Assembly: GCA_003218935.1 (NCBI GenBank) | Contig: QHPA01000053.1 | Coordinates: 1-14,799, forward strand | Direction of reading: 5' to 3' | Source of the DNA: Verrucomicrobiota bacterium | Lineage (GTDB): Bacteria > Verrucomicrobiota > Verrucomicrobiia > Limisphaerales > AV2 | DNA: 14,799 bases | Shown here: in pieces, positions 1 through 8,246 of the stretch | Numbering within the stretch: the stretch's first letter is position 1 | Layout of the letters: every line of letters starts with the position of its first letter | Position numbers and translations under genes: made by a program | The notes under the pieces: model-generated | What the model was told of the DNA's origin: nothing | What the model saw: the letters and a program-made list of their open reading frames with translations, nothing else | Database searches by the model: none

Positions 1-1136
1 TTAAATAAAGCGCATACAACTCGTCCACCATTCGTTCAATCGGAAACCATTGCTTGACCAGTTGCTGGCCGCGGCGACCGAGCCGCTCCCGCAGCGCGCC
101 GTCGCGCACCAGTTGCACGAGCCGCCCGGTCAGTCCACTCAAGTCTCCAGGCTGGAGCAGAAAACCAGTTTCGTCTTCCAGGCAAATCTCTCCGGCGCCG
201 TCGCAGTCATAGGCAATGATCGGACACGCCCCAGCCAGCGCCTGTGCCAGGGCGCGCGGCAGGCCTTCGCGCCGCGACAAATGGACGAGGACGTTCATAA
301 TGCCGACGTAGCGCGGCACTTCGGCGGGGGAAACGAGTCCGGCGAAAATAAAATGCCCGGCCAACCCGATCGCGCGGGCCCTGTTTTCAAAACGCTCGCG
401 CCAGGGACCGTCGCCCACGAGCAGGAATTTTATTTGCGAACAGCGTTTCACCAGTTGCGGCGCGACCGCGAACAAGTCATGGTGCCCTTTGAGCTTGAAC
501 AGCCGGGCGATTTTGCCGACCACAAAATCGCCCGGGCAAATGCCAAGGCGTTGACGAAGCTCGGGATCGTCCGAGGCGGACAAAAATGGTTCCAATGGAA
601 AACCGCTGAATATGCGCGTGTATTGTGCCGGCCGACCGATCCCGGCGGCCAGATAACGGTCGGTCATCGCGCGGGCCACCGTAACGAAGTGCGTCGTGAA
701 CTTCCCGGCGTAGCGTTCCGCGCGGACAAACAACGCGTTGGCGAGGGCATTCTGGAACTGGCCAAAAGAAGGGCCGTGGATCGTATGCACGATGACAGGC
801 ACGCCGGCGCGGTGCGCCGCGAGCCGGCCCAGGATCCCGGCTTTGCCGCTGTGGGAGTGAACGATTTCGGGCCGCTGTTCGTGGAAGACGGCGGTAAGCC
901 GGCGGAAGGCCAGAACGTCTTTCCAGGGGTGAACCGGACGGACCAGCTCAGGCAGGATAGTGAGCAGGTTAGGCACGCCCGCGACCTGTGGTGAGCGATC
1001 CTTCGGGTCCCGTAGCCGGGCCGGAAATCAGGTTGACTTCCACGTCGGGATTGAGACGCAGCCCCAGGACCGACCCCACCGTGTTTTCCTGCGCGCCGCC
1101 GACGATGAGCCGCGTGATGACATGCGTGACGCGCAT
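1..1136 (-). CDS. Glycosyltransferase family 4 (GT-B), 3'-partial, with a frameshift
   Basis: Probably transfers a sugar from a nucleotide-sugar donor to a glycan or lipid acceptor at the cytoplasmic membrane; donor and acceptor cannot be told. The start ATG (1136-1134) opens MRVTHVITRLIVGGAQENT, the usual GT4 N-terminus with a glycine-rich GGAQ loop, followed by an ISGPATGPEGSL stretch. That frame stops at 971-969. From about 985 leftward the adjacent frame carries the rest: ILPELVRPVHPWKD, VHSHSGKAGILGRLAA, a HGPSFG segment, VGKIARLFKLKGH, LLVGDGPWRERF, and the donor-binding EGLPRALAQALAG followed by AYDCDGAGE. In the usual EX7E motif the second Glu is Gln here. Switching needs one base skipped or two restored near 985-990, so this is either a frameshift mutation or a sequence error. 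The frame is still open at base 1. It starts 9 bases after the TPR membrane protein, suggesting one transcript. Confidence 0.85.
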
Positions 1137-1145
1137 TCCTGTGGG

Positions 1146-4115
1146 TCAGCGGCCCGTCGGCATTTTCAGTTGTTTAAGCCGTTCCGCGATTTGCTTTGCC
1201 TCCTTCGTGTCGGGCGGCGCGTATTTCAAATAGGCTTCGTAGTGTTTGATGGCGGAGGGGACGTCCTTTCGCTGGAAGGCGATTTCGCCCAGACCAAAGT
1301 AAACTGCGTGCGCGGTCGGCAACGCTTTCTGGATCGCCTCATAGTCATTCCGGGCGGCGTCGAGCTGACCGCTCTGGAGATAGGCAATGGCCCGATTCAT
1401 AAGCGCGGCCTGATTAGCGGGCTGCAGCTTGAGCAGTTTGTTGATGGGATCAATCGCCTCCTGGTAGGCTTTGGTTTGAATGCAAATGGCGCTCTGGTCG
1501 AGCAGGGCCCGGGCGTTGTCCGGTTCTTTCTTGAGCACGGCTGCGATGGCGGCTTTGGCTTCGGCGTAGGCCTCCAGTTTCATGCAGAGATACGCCTTGT
1601 TGAGCAACGCGGCGGCATCGTCCGGTCTGAGCTTCAATTGCTCTTCAATAGCCGCAAGCGCGTTGGTTGGGCGTTGGGTCTGGACATAAAATTGGGCCAG
1701 GGCGCTCAGGAGGGTTTCGTTTTGAGGATACTGTTGCCGCGCCTTGAGCAGCAGTGCCTCGGCGGTGTTGGTTTCGCCCTTGCTGAGCTGCGCCATCGCC
1801 TCGATGTGCGTCAGTTCGACCTGGTTGGTGGAGGTGAGCGGACGCGACGCGGCGCGGTTGCGTATTTCCTTGATGACCTCGAGCGCCTCGTCCGGGGTCT
1901 GACCAGCCAGAAAGACATTGGCCAGCCAGAAGCGGGCGTCGAGGTTGTCCGGTTCGAGTTGAAGGACGCGCGTGAACTGCAACGCCGCCTGGCGGAAAAG
2001 GCTTTGCGACGCGAGTGTCTGCCCGAGGCGAAAACAAATGTCCGGCTCATCGATCGGTCCATTTACGGCCAGCAATGCGTTCCAGGTCCGATACCGGCCA
2101 AATTTTTCCTCAAGCGATTTTTTCGTTTCCGCCGGTTTTGACGCCTTGGTGCGGAGCACCTGATTGAAACTCGAATTGAGTTCGACCGCCACGTTTCCCG
2201 GGTTCAACTTCCGCGCCAACGCGAAAGCCTGCGCGGCATCGTCAAGGTGTCCCAGCTTTTGCAATTCCACACCCCACCAATCCAGGGCGCGCGAATACCA
2301 CCGGCCGACCATGCGGGCATCGTTAATCCCCTTGGTGATTAGAATGGCCAACCGGTCGAGAGCGGGACCCGCGTCGCTCCAGAATTTCTGGTTTTCCTGG
2401 ACGGTCGCGTCTGCCAGCGCCGGAGGCGTGATCTGGTTTGTCGCGTAAGGTGCGAGGTGATAAACCAGTCCGTGCGGCTGCAGATAAAGCGTCTCAAAAT
2501 AGTAGCCAAAGCTCGGATGCAGATAATAGACCACGTTGCTGTGAGCCAGCCCGCTTACCTCATACATTAAATAGAGAGGGTCAACGGCCGCCACAGGCGT
2601 CTCGGACGCCGGCAGCGCCGGCCACCGTTGGGGGAAACGTTTGTGCAACGACTCCTGATAGACAGCGTACGGCAACAGACGCGTATCGGCCAGAATATGA
2701 TCGTCTTCCGTCTCGCTTTTCTGCAGCTCTTTTGCCGCGAGTAACAGGATAAGCGGATCATCGGAAAGCGCAATGGCACGACTCACAGGTAATGCGCGCG
2801 TCATCAGGCGCGCAAATTCATGGAGCCATGAACCGTCGGTCGCCCGAACTACCGAAGCGTTCCTGGACCAGAGACCAACGGGCAAGCCGATCACGGTGAT
2901 CCAGATCGCGACCGTGACGGCGCGGTTCAGGAGTCGAGTGCCGGCCGATATTCTCTGCCAGGTTTTCGCGGCCTCCTGCCTGAAGATCAACAGGAAATAT
3001 CCGACGAAGTAACCCAGGCATACCGCGCCCAGGTAGTAAAATGAGAGGAACGATACGCCGGCAAACGGTTCGTCCATTTGTTGAAACAATTTGTCCACCA
3101 ACATGCGAGGTCCGAAAGGTGCGTCCAAGGCGACCCAGACGCCGGCGGCAAGGAGCACGGCGTGCACTACTCGGAACAACAGTGTCGTGATCACCGCGCC
3201 GGCCGGGCTGGTTTCACCGAACGTGGATGGCCAGCGGATGCCAATCAACAACAAAGGCAACAAAGACGTCAACCCGGCGATTAAAGTGAGGTATCTCGGA
3301 AAACCGAGCAGGGCCTTTATCTGTCCATTCCATATCTCAAACTTTAACAACCGCAGCACCTGCCCGAAGCTGAAACCGGACGGATCATTCAGCGCGTTCA
3401 GCAGCGGCAGCAGCAGATAAAGCGTCAGCCCGGCGGTTCCGCAACCAAACAATCTGGTCACGAAGCGAAATTCGAAGAAGTCCGGTCCCTTGATCCAGAT
3501 CAGCGCGACAAGGTAGGCCGGGAAGAAGCCAAGCATCGCGTAGTTGTTGGTGGCAGCGATGCCATAAACCAGCGCCGAGCGCGTCAACCAGCTTTCACGC
3601 TGGAAGATGCGATACTCCAGCAGGCACCGGACGACATACGCGAAGAGCAGCAGATCGAGCATTTCGCCGGTTGCCGCCGTGGCGTGTTCCCAAAAAGTCA
3701 ATTGCAGCCCGCATGCGATCACAGCGAATAATGGCGGGACCCACGCGGACGGAATGCTCAACAGGGCAAACTCATTCCGTTCACGCTGCCGCTGTTCGCG
3801 CGTGCGGTCGTGGGGCAGGAGCGCAACGGACCGTGCGAGCAAACCCAGGGTCAACGAGGCGCAAGCCGCGGCGAACGCGTTCAATGCGACCGGCTGCCAG
3901 CCGAGCGGCAGCCAGCGAACCGGGAAGGTCAACAGGAAATGCAACGGTGCGCTCAACGGCGGTGTGAAATTCTTGCTGGCGATCGTGGAAACGAGCGACA
4001 GGCTGGACAGCGAGACCCACCGGTTCAGTGTCAGCAGATAAACCACCAGTGCCGCCGCAGTCATCAACCATGGCAGACGCGATCGCACAAAACCGCACTT
4101 GTCCAGATTTTCCAT
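1146..4115 (-). CDS. Polytopic membrane protein with C-terminal TPR repeats (DUF2723-like)
   Basis: 989 residues. The first ~415 residues hold about ten hydrophobic segments, beginning LPWLMTAAALVVYLLTLNRW and including FWEHATAATGEMLDLLLFAY and YGIAATNNYAMLGFFPAYL. These resemble the DUF2723 membrane family, which is likely related to GT-C type glycosyltransferases; the assignment is from memory of the family's pattern. Residues ~415-600 form a non-membrane region. Residues ~605-640 and ~690-985 are TPR-like helix pairs, with repeated A/G and Y at TPR spacing, for example ALAQFYVQTQRPTNALAAIE and AIAYLQSGQLDAARNDYEAI. The TPR part probably serves as a protein-interaction scaffold on the outer face. 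The ATG at 4115 is chosen because the charged lead-in and first membrane segment follow directly; no strong ribosome site is seen. The 9-base gap to the glycosyltransferase suggests a joint role in glycan or envelope assembly. The exact reaction is unknown. Confidence 0.83.
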   Translation of the reverse strand: MENLDKCGFVRSRLPWLMTAAALVVYLLTLNRWVSLSSLSLVSTIASKNFTPPLSAPLHFLLTFPVRWLPLGWQPVALNAFAAACASLTLGLLARSVALLPHDRTREQRQRERNEFALLSIPSAWVPPLFAVIACGLQLTFWEHATAATGEMLDLLLFAYVVRCLLEYRIFQRESWLTRSALVYGIAATNNYAMLGFFPAYLVALIWIKGPDFFEFRFVTRLFGCGTAGLTLYLLLPLLNALNDPSGFSFGQVLRLLKFEIWNGQIKALLGFPRYLTLIAGLTSLLPLLLIGIRWPSTFGETSPAGAVITTLLFRVVHAVLLAAGVWVALDAPFGPRMLVDKLFQQMDEPFAGVSFLSFYYLGAVCLGYFVGYFLLIFRQEAAKTWQRISAGTRLLNRAVTVAIWITVIGLPVGLWSRNASVVRATDGSWLHEFARLMTRALPVSRAIALSDDPLILLLAAKELQKSETEDDHILADTRLLPYAVYQESLHKRFPQRWPALPASETPVAAVDPLYLMYEVSGLAHSNVVYYLHPSFGYYFETLYLQPHGLVYHLAPYATNQITPPALADATVQENQKFWSDAGPALDRLAILITKGINDARMVGRWYSRALDWWGVELQKLGHLDDAAQAFALARKLNPGNVAVELNSSFNQVLRTKASKPAETKKSLEEKFGRYRTWNALLAVNGPIDEPDICFRLGQTLASQSLFRQAALQFTRVLQLEPDNLDARFWLANVFLAGQTPDEALEVIKEIRNRAASRPLTSTNQVELTHIEAMAQLSKGETNTAEALLLKARQQYPQNETLLSALAQFYVQTQRPTNALAAIEEQLKLRPDDAAALLNKAYLCMKLEAYAEAKAAIAAVLKKEPDNARALLDQSAICIQTKAYQEAIDPINKLLKLQPANQAALMNRAIAYLQSGQLDAARNDYEAIQKALPTAHAVYFGLGEIAFQRKDVPSAIKHYEAYLKYAPPDTKEAKQIAERLKQLKMPTGR

Positions 4116-4175
4116 AGAATTGAGCCGGCCAGAGTTGAAACCAAGCGACGCCAGTTGGCAAGGCTGCTTTGCGCC

Positions 4176-5339
4176 TCACAACGCCGGTCTGGCCCGCAAA
4201 TCCGCCACGCATTCGACGTGTTGCGTCTGGGGAAACATGTCCAACGGAATAACGTTCACCAACTCATAGACTTCTTCGTCGCACAAAACGTTCAAGTCCC
4301 GCGCCAGCGTCGCCGGATGGCAGGAGATGTAAATGATCTGTGCCGGACGCATCTGCCGAAGCAGTCCGAGGCTCACGGGCGAACAGCCAACTCGCGGCGG
4401 ATCCAGGACAACGGCCGTGGTGTTCGCTGAAAAACGGTCGAGTAACGCTGGCAGAATGTCCGAAACGTCGCCGGCCCGAAATTCGCCGTTGGCACGCTGT
4501 CGGTTCGCGGCGTTGCGTCGCGCGGCTTTGATGGCGCTCTGATCCATTTCGATCCCTGCAAACGATTCCACGAGATCGCCCAGCTCAATGGCGAAGAAGC
4601 CCACGCCGCAATAAGCGTCCACCAAATGCCGCACGCCGCTGTCACGCACGCGTTCGCGCACGGCCTCGACCAGTTTCGGCAGGAGAAAAAGATTATTTTG
4701 AAAGAACGAATCGCGCGGCACGTCCCAGCCTTCCACCGCAACGCGCAGCACCACTTTGAGTCCGCCCTTGGCCGGCGGATTGGCGCGCACCCGTCCAAGT
4801 TGTTTGTTGAGCTCCGGCTCGGCGATTTTACATTCTTCGACGTCCAACACGAGACGGCTGTCGTAGCGGATGAAACCGATGTTCAATCCATTTTTGAACT
4901 TGTCCCATTGGCTGCGAACCATGATGCGATTGCGATAGCCGTACTGTTGCGGGCAGGGAACCACCGGCTCGATGGCGCTCCCCGCAAAACCGCCGATGCG
5001 CTGAAGTAAATCGGCGATCTGTTTGTGTTTGAGTCGGAGCTGCGCCGCATAGTCGATGTGCTGATACTGGCAGCCGCCGCAGTCTCCGAAGTACCGGCAC
5101 TGCGGCATGACGCGCTCGGGCGACGCCTTCAAAACTCTCAACAGCCGCGCGCGCGCAAACTTTTTCTTCACGTCGGTGATTTCGACTTCTACTTCCTCGC
5201 CCATCAGCACGAATGGGACAAACAGAACCAAACCGTCCACTCGCGCGACGCCTTCGCCTCCAAATGCGATGTCATGAATCCTGGCGACGAGCTTGCGGCC
5301 GACAGCTGAAGCGCAGGCATTGTTTTCTGAATCCGCCAT
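4176..5339 (-). CDS. rlmD: 23S rRNA (uracil-5-)-methyltransferase, RlmD/TrmA family
   Basis: SAM-dependent enzyme expected to methylate C5 of a uridine, most likely in 23S rRNA. 387 residues. Residues ~14-70 match a TRAM RNA-binding domain. Cys81, Cys87 and Cys90 (CRYFGDCGGC) plus Cys170 give the four ligands of the [4Fe-4S] cluster known in E. coli RlmD. FFQNN (212-216) is the usual FxQxN motif. VDAYCGVGFFAIEL (240-253) is the SAM-binding motif I, and DPPR (313-316) is motif IV. SCHPATLARDL (339-349) contains the catalytic nucleophile Cys340, and HVE (374-376) supplies the general base Glu376. All key residues are present. RlmD, RlmCD and TrmA cannot be told apart firmly without alignment. 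The ATG at 5339 lacks a clear ribosome site. It lies 118 bases after the DUF3500 gene and 60 bases before the membrane TPR gene on the same strand. Confidence 0.93.
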   Translation of the reverse strand: MADSENNACASAVGRKLVARIHDIAFGGEGVARVDGLVLFVPFVLMGEEVEVEITDVKKKFARARLLRVLKASPERVMPQCRYFGDCGGCQYQHIDYAAQLRLKHKQIADLLQRIGGFAGSAIEPVVPCPQQYGYRNRIMVRSQWDKFKNGLNIGFIRYDSRLVLDVEECKIAEPELNKQLGRVRANPPAKGGLKVVLRVAVEGWDVPRDSFFQNNLFLLPKLVEAVRERVRDSGVRHLVDAYCGVGFFAIELGDLVESFAGIEMDQSAIKAARRNAANRQRANGEFRAGDVSDILPALLDRFSANTTAVVLDPPRVGCSPVSLGLLRQMRPAQIIYISCHPATLARDLNVLCDEEVYELVNVIPLDMFPQTQHVECVADLRARPAL

Positions 5340-5457
5340 GGTGCGATGTATTGGCAGGCAGCGTGCGCCGAATCAACAATCGAGTTGCGTTCGGGTTGTT
5401 CGACTGGCGATGCAACCAAAACTATGGGCGATCCGGATTGTGTGGCGAAAATCGAGG

Positions 5458-6504
5458 CTATTTCCGGTGCGGCGTTTGATCGTAATGCTCCCGCAGCAAA
5501 TCTTCGCCAAAATCGTGTTCAAAATCGCGCCAGACGGCGTGAATGTGGTTCGCGTCGTTCTGGGTGTTGTCGTATTCCATCAGGAACGTCGGACCTTGCA
5601 CCCGGTAGTAGTGGCCCTCCTTCGGCTCGATGCTTCCGGCCCAGGCGAAATAGAGGTTCTTCGTTCCGGCCTGCTCGATTTTCTTCAAGTCATGGTCCGC
5701 GATTTCCGGACGATAGCGGTAAACGTATTCCTTGATGAGCTGCCAAACCAGTTCGGTTTGCGCCGCATTCAATTTCGCCGCGGAAATGCCCGTCGGTGAC
5801 AGCGCTCTGGCTTTGCGGTCGTTGCCGGTGATGATCTCGCGCGGCGCGGTGTTCGTGTAAATGGCGGCCTTCTTCTGCTCGTCATTCAACGACCTGACCA
5901 GTTGGCGCGCCAAATCCTCTTCGGCGCCGAGCACGCGCAACCCTTTGCGCGGCCCTTCGCGGACTTCGCCCGGATTCGAGCCGAGGAAAGACGGCGTGAC
6001 GGAAATCTCTTTGCCTTCGACGAGCATGAAGTTCAACGAGAGGTGATGGCCTTCCACGCGCCAGCCCCACGTCGCTTTCACGTCGGGTTTGCCGAAAATC
6101 GTCACGAAATAACGCTCCGGGTCGCGTGGCGGGCCTTTGCCCTGTTCGAGGTCGCGGAGCACCTGCTCCAGGCTCATGATGGTCGAAGCCTTCAAATAAC
6201 CGCGATGGCTCAACGCGGTGCTGAGGAGCGCGTGCGCGAGGTGCTTTTGTTCCGGCGTCATTTCCTTGAAGGGAAGTCCCTTGCGCTCGCGCGGAATGAA
6301 GTGCCAGTTGAACCGTTCGTTGTCGTTCAGCGGATACGCGGCCTGGGCGGCCTGTTCCGGCGTCAGCGTCGCCAGAAGATTGTTTGCGGCCGCGGCCATT
6401 TCCTCCGCGACGGCGCGGGTATCATCAGCGGGATGCGCCCGGGCCGAAAGACCGGCCAGTTGCGCAGAAAGAACGAGGATCAGGAGGCTTCGGGTGTTGT
6501 TCAT
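5458..6504 (-). CDS. Secreted DUF3500-family protein
   Basis: 348 residues. The N-terminus, NTRSLLILVLSAQLAGLSARA, is a signal peptide with likely cleavage after ARA (residue ~23), so the protein is exported. The body matches the DUF3500 family: a FGKPD segment followed by WGWRVEGHHLSLNF, then VTPSFLGSNPGEV, FAWAGSIEPKEGHYYRVQG, FLMEYDNTQNDANHIHAVWR and a closing DFGEDLLREHY. The many conserved His, Asp and Trp residues suggest a ligand- or metal-binding site, but no biochemical function is established for the family that I can rely on. The length is normal and the gene is intact. It is first in the minus-strand run and faces the YmdB-type gene across a 272-base divergent region. Confidence 0.9.
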   Translation of the reverse strand: MNNTRSLLILVLSAQLAGLSARAHPADDTRAVAEEMAAAANNLLATLTPEQAAQAAYPLNDNERFNWHFIPRERKGLPFKEMTPEQKHLAHALLSTALSHRGYLKASTIMSLEQVLRDLEQGKGPPRDPERYFVTIFGKPDVKATWGWRVEGHHLSLNFMLVEGKEISVTPSFLGSNPGEVREGPRKGLRVLGAEEDLARQLVRSLNDEQKKAAIYTNTAPREIITGNDRKARALSPTGISAAKLNAAQTELVWQLIKEYVYRYRPEIADHDLKKIEQAGTKNLYFAWAGSIEPKEGHYYRVQGPTFLMEYDNTQNDANHIHAVWRDFEHDFGEDLLREHYDQTPHRK

Positions 6505-6641
6505 GTCACCAAGTCAAGGCAAGTGGCGAAGAAACGCAAACCGAAAATTTGCGCGACTTGTTGCAGCGCGCCACGAAGAATCACAAGAAAGCGCAGGAAA
6601 CTGACAATCACGCGGCTCGGCGATGTTCGATTCATTTTGTT

Positions 6642-6660
6642 CGGCAGGCGAAGTCTGCCG
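6642..6660 (+). other. Hairpin with T-rich tail in the divergent region
   Basis: CGGCAG (6642-6647) pairs perfectly with CTGCCG (6655-6660) over a 7-base loop, and the next 14 bases on the plus strand are T-rich. It looks like an intrinsic terminator, but no plus-strand gene lies upstream. It may instead be a leader attenuator for the YmdB-type gene, or a fragment of a dispersed repeat. A 6-bp stem is weak evidence. Confidence 0.3.
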
Positions 6661-6685
6661 CGTTTTGATTTTTCAACGCATCTTG

Positions 6686-6712
6686 TTTTGTGCCTTTTGT
6701 GCTTTTTGGCGG
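6686..6712 (+). repeat. 9-base tandem repeat, three units
   Basis: TTTTGTGCC at 6686, TTTTGTGCT at 6695 and TTTTGGCGG at 6704 form three consecutive 9-base units, the first two differing by one base. A roughly similar A-rich stretch in opposite orientation lies near 6572-6600, so the two may be arms of one degenerate inverted element. Non-coding, upstream of the YmdB-type gene. Confidence 0.55.
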
Positions 6713-6731
6713 CGATCTTGCTCCTGGTGCG

Positions 6732-6752
6732 AAATTTCAAATTTCAAATTTC
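6732..6752 (+). repeat. Perfect 7-base tandem repeat (AAATTTC x3)
   Basis: Three identical AAATTTC units at 6732, 6739 and 6746. The array ends 24 bases before the start codon of the YmdB-type gene, where promoter or ribosome-site sequence would be expected, and it is much more AT-rich than its surroundings. Confidence 0.9.
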
Positions 6753-6776
6753 CGGCGTTCGACTACCGTGGCGCTC

Positions 6777-7497
6777 GTGAAGCTTCTTTTCATCGCCGAC
6801 ATTGTGGGTGAACCGGGCCGTCGCGCCGTCAAACACCTTGTTCCGCAACTCCGCCAGCGGCACAAACTGGACGTTGTGATTGCCAACGGCGAGAATTCCG
6901 CCGGTGGTTCCGGCATCACGCCAAAGACCGCCGAGGAAATCTTCTCCGCGGGGGTGGACGTGATCACCAGCGGCGACCACCTCTGGGACCAAAAGGAAGT
7001 CATCGAGCTGCTGGAGAACGAAAAGCGTTTTCTGCGTCCACTCAATTATCCGCCCGGCACGCCGGGGCAGGGGAGCGCCGTCTTTGAAATTTGGAACTCG
7101 GAATTCGGAACTCGGAATTCAATCGCGGTTTTGAATCTGCAAGGCCGCACTTTCATGCCGCCATTGGAAAATCCGTTTATCCTCGCCGCCGAGGAAATCG
7201 AACGGCGGCGCGAGCAGACCAGAATCATCTTCGTGGATTTCCATGCCGAGGCGACCTCGGAGAAGATCGCGTTCGCGCGGCACGGCGTATTTGAGCGACG
7301 CGGGCTTCACCGGCCCGCACGAGAGCGTGCTGGGCCGCGAGATCGAGCCGGTCATCAAACGCTTTCTGACCAGCCAGCCGCAGCGGTTTGAAGTGGCGAA
7401 GGAGCGGGTTTTGTTGCAGGGGGCGGTGATTGAGGTTGAAGATGTCAGCGGCAAAGCGGTCAACATCACGCGAATCTCAGAGCAAGTGATGCCTTGA
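6777..7497 (+). pseudogene. ymdB: YmdB-type (TIGR00282) metallophosphoesterase, broken by internal deletion and frameshift
   Basis: The family is a calcineurin-like phosphodiesterase acting on 2',3'-cyclic nucleotides. A GTG start at 6777 gives VKLLFIADIVGEPGRRAVK, matching the family N-terminus. Metal-site motifs are visible at first: Asp in IADIVGEPG, Glu-Asn in NGENSAGGSG, GDH (family often GNH) in TSGDHLWD, and His in DFHAEATSEK. After SEKIAFARH, near 7278-7283, the frame becomes meaningless and stops at 7391. The next frame resumes with GTAYLSDAGFTGPHES and runs to the stop at 7495-7497. About 25 residues normally between these points, including the GTHTH metal-binding motif, are absent, so the product should be inactive. 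The gene also has a short repeat insert (7084-7118). The upstream frame extends to 6690, but the family start and lack of conservation argue for 6777. The stop overlaps the next gene by 4 bases. Confidence 0.85.
7084..7118 (+). repeat. 7-base tandem repeat inside the YmdB-type gene
   Basis: Five consecutive 7-base units start at 7084, 7091, 7098, 7105 and 7112. The consensus is TCGGAAY; the last three match it, the fourth from the end differs by one base, and the first is more diverged. They encode a FEIWNSEFGTRNS stretch between SAV and IAVLNLQG, where the family normally has only a few residues, so the array looks like an in-frame insertion that the protein tolerates. Confidence 0.78.
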
Positions 7498-8246
7498 AAG
7501 CGGAAAACAACAAAACCAAACGGCGACTGGCGTTCCATTGGGGAATAGCGGCGGCCGCCACGATCGTGTTGGCTGTCGTTGTCGGGTGGGCGGGCAGCTG
7601 GTCAACCGGTCCGAGTTACGGCGGACGTTACGGTGAAGCGTGGCTGCGCGACGTGTTTGCTCCAAATGGAGCCGGCACGTCACAAACTAGCGCGATTGCC
7701 GCATTCAACCAGATGGGCACAAACGGCATCGCGTTTCTTGTCGAATCACTGGACCGGCGGGAGACCGCTTGGATCCGTTTCTATCGCGTTGCTTACGGCA
7801 AGCTGCCGCAGTCACTCCGGCGACGGGTGCGCCAACCGATACCTGCCGACACTCTGGCCAACGCAGCCAGTTTGGTGCTGCTCAACGTGCGCGACGATTC
7901 GCCAGAGAAGAGCGTGCCGCGCCTGGTCCGATTACTGGGAGCTCCAAATCCGCGAACGCGCCTGTACGCCGCGGGCGTCATTCAGCATTACGCGCTGAAC
8001 TATTCGAAGTTCAGTTTTGCGCCGTTCCGTCCGGAATTGGTCCGTGCCCTCGCGGATACCAACGATTGGATTCGGATCGACATCGCGCTTGCTCTCGAGA
8101 ACGCGAAATTGGGTGGTCCCGAACTGCTCCCGGCGGTGAAACCCGCGTTGACGAATTCTGATCCGGTCATTCGCAACGCGGCGCAGGTCATCACTCGACA
8201 ACTCGAAGCCGCGAACAAGGCGGCGCCACCCAACCATGGCCCGTAA
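7494..8246 (+). CDS. Membrane-anchored HEAT-repeat protein
   Basis: 250 residues from a TTG start that overlaps the previous stop (TTGA), suggesting translational coupling; no in-frame ATG lies near the start. A basic lead (KTKRRLAFHW) precedes one membrane segment at ~17-35 (IAAAATIVLAVVVGWAG), so the rest is probably outside the cytoplasm. From ~140 onward it has HEAT-like helical repeats: SVPRLVRLLGAPNPRTRLYA, LVRALADTNDWIRIDIALAL and LLPAVKPALTNSDPVIRNAA, each with the typical P/D at the turn and R or I in the second helix. HEAT repeats bind proteins; the partner is unknown and no catalytic motif is seen. The 3' end overlaps the xseA start by 11 bases. Confidence 0.8.
   Translation: MKAENNKTKRRLAFHWGIAAAATIVLAVVVGWAGSWSTGPSYGGRYGEAWLRDVFAPNGAGTSQTSAIAAFNQMGTNGIAFLVESLDRRETAWIRFYRVAYGKLPQSLRRRVRQPIPADTLANAASLVLLNVRDDSPEKSVPRLVRLLGAPNPRTRLYAAGVIQHYALNYSKFSFAPFRPELVRALADTNDWIRIDIALALENAKLGGPELLPAVKPALTNSDPVIRNAAQVITRQLEAANKAAPPNHGP

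Noticed and set aside
50..994. Open plus-strand frame of 314 codons at the left edge
   Set aside because: Antisense to clear GT4 motifs (EGLPRALAQALAG, LLVGDGPWRERF) on the minus strand.
960..2141. Open plus-strand frame of 393 codons opposite the TPR gene
   Set aside because: It is antisense to the TPR region, has no recognisable motif and an arginine-rich composition typical of shadow frames in GC-rich DNA; the minus-strand TPR repeats explain the sequence.
4141..4175. Possible hairpin terminator after the rRNA methyltransferase gene
   Set aside because: The candidate stem (GGCAAGGC with TTTGCGCC) has too many mismatches and no T tract.
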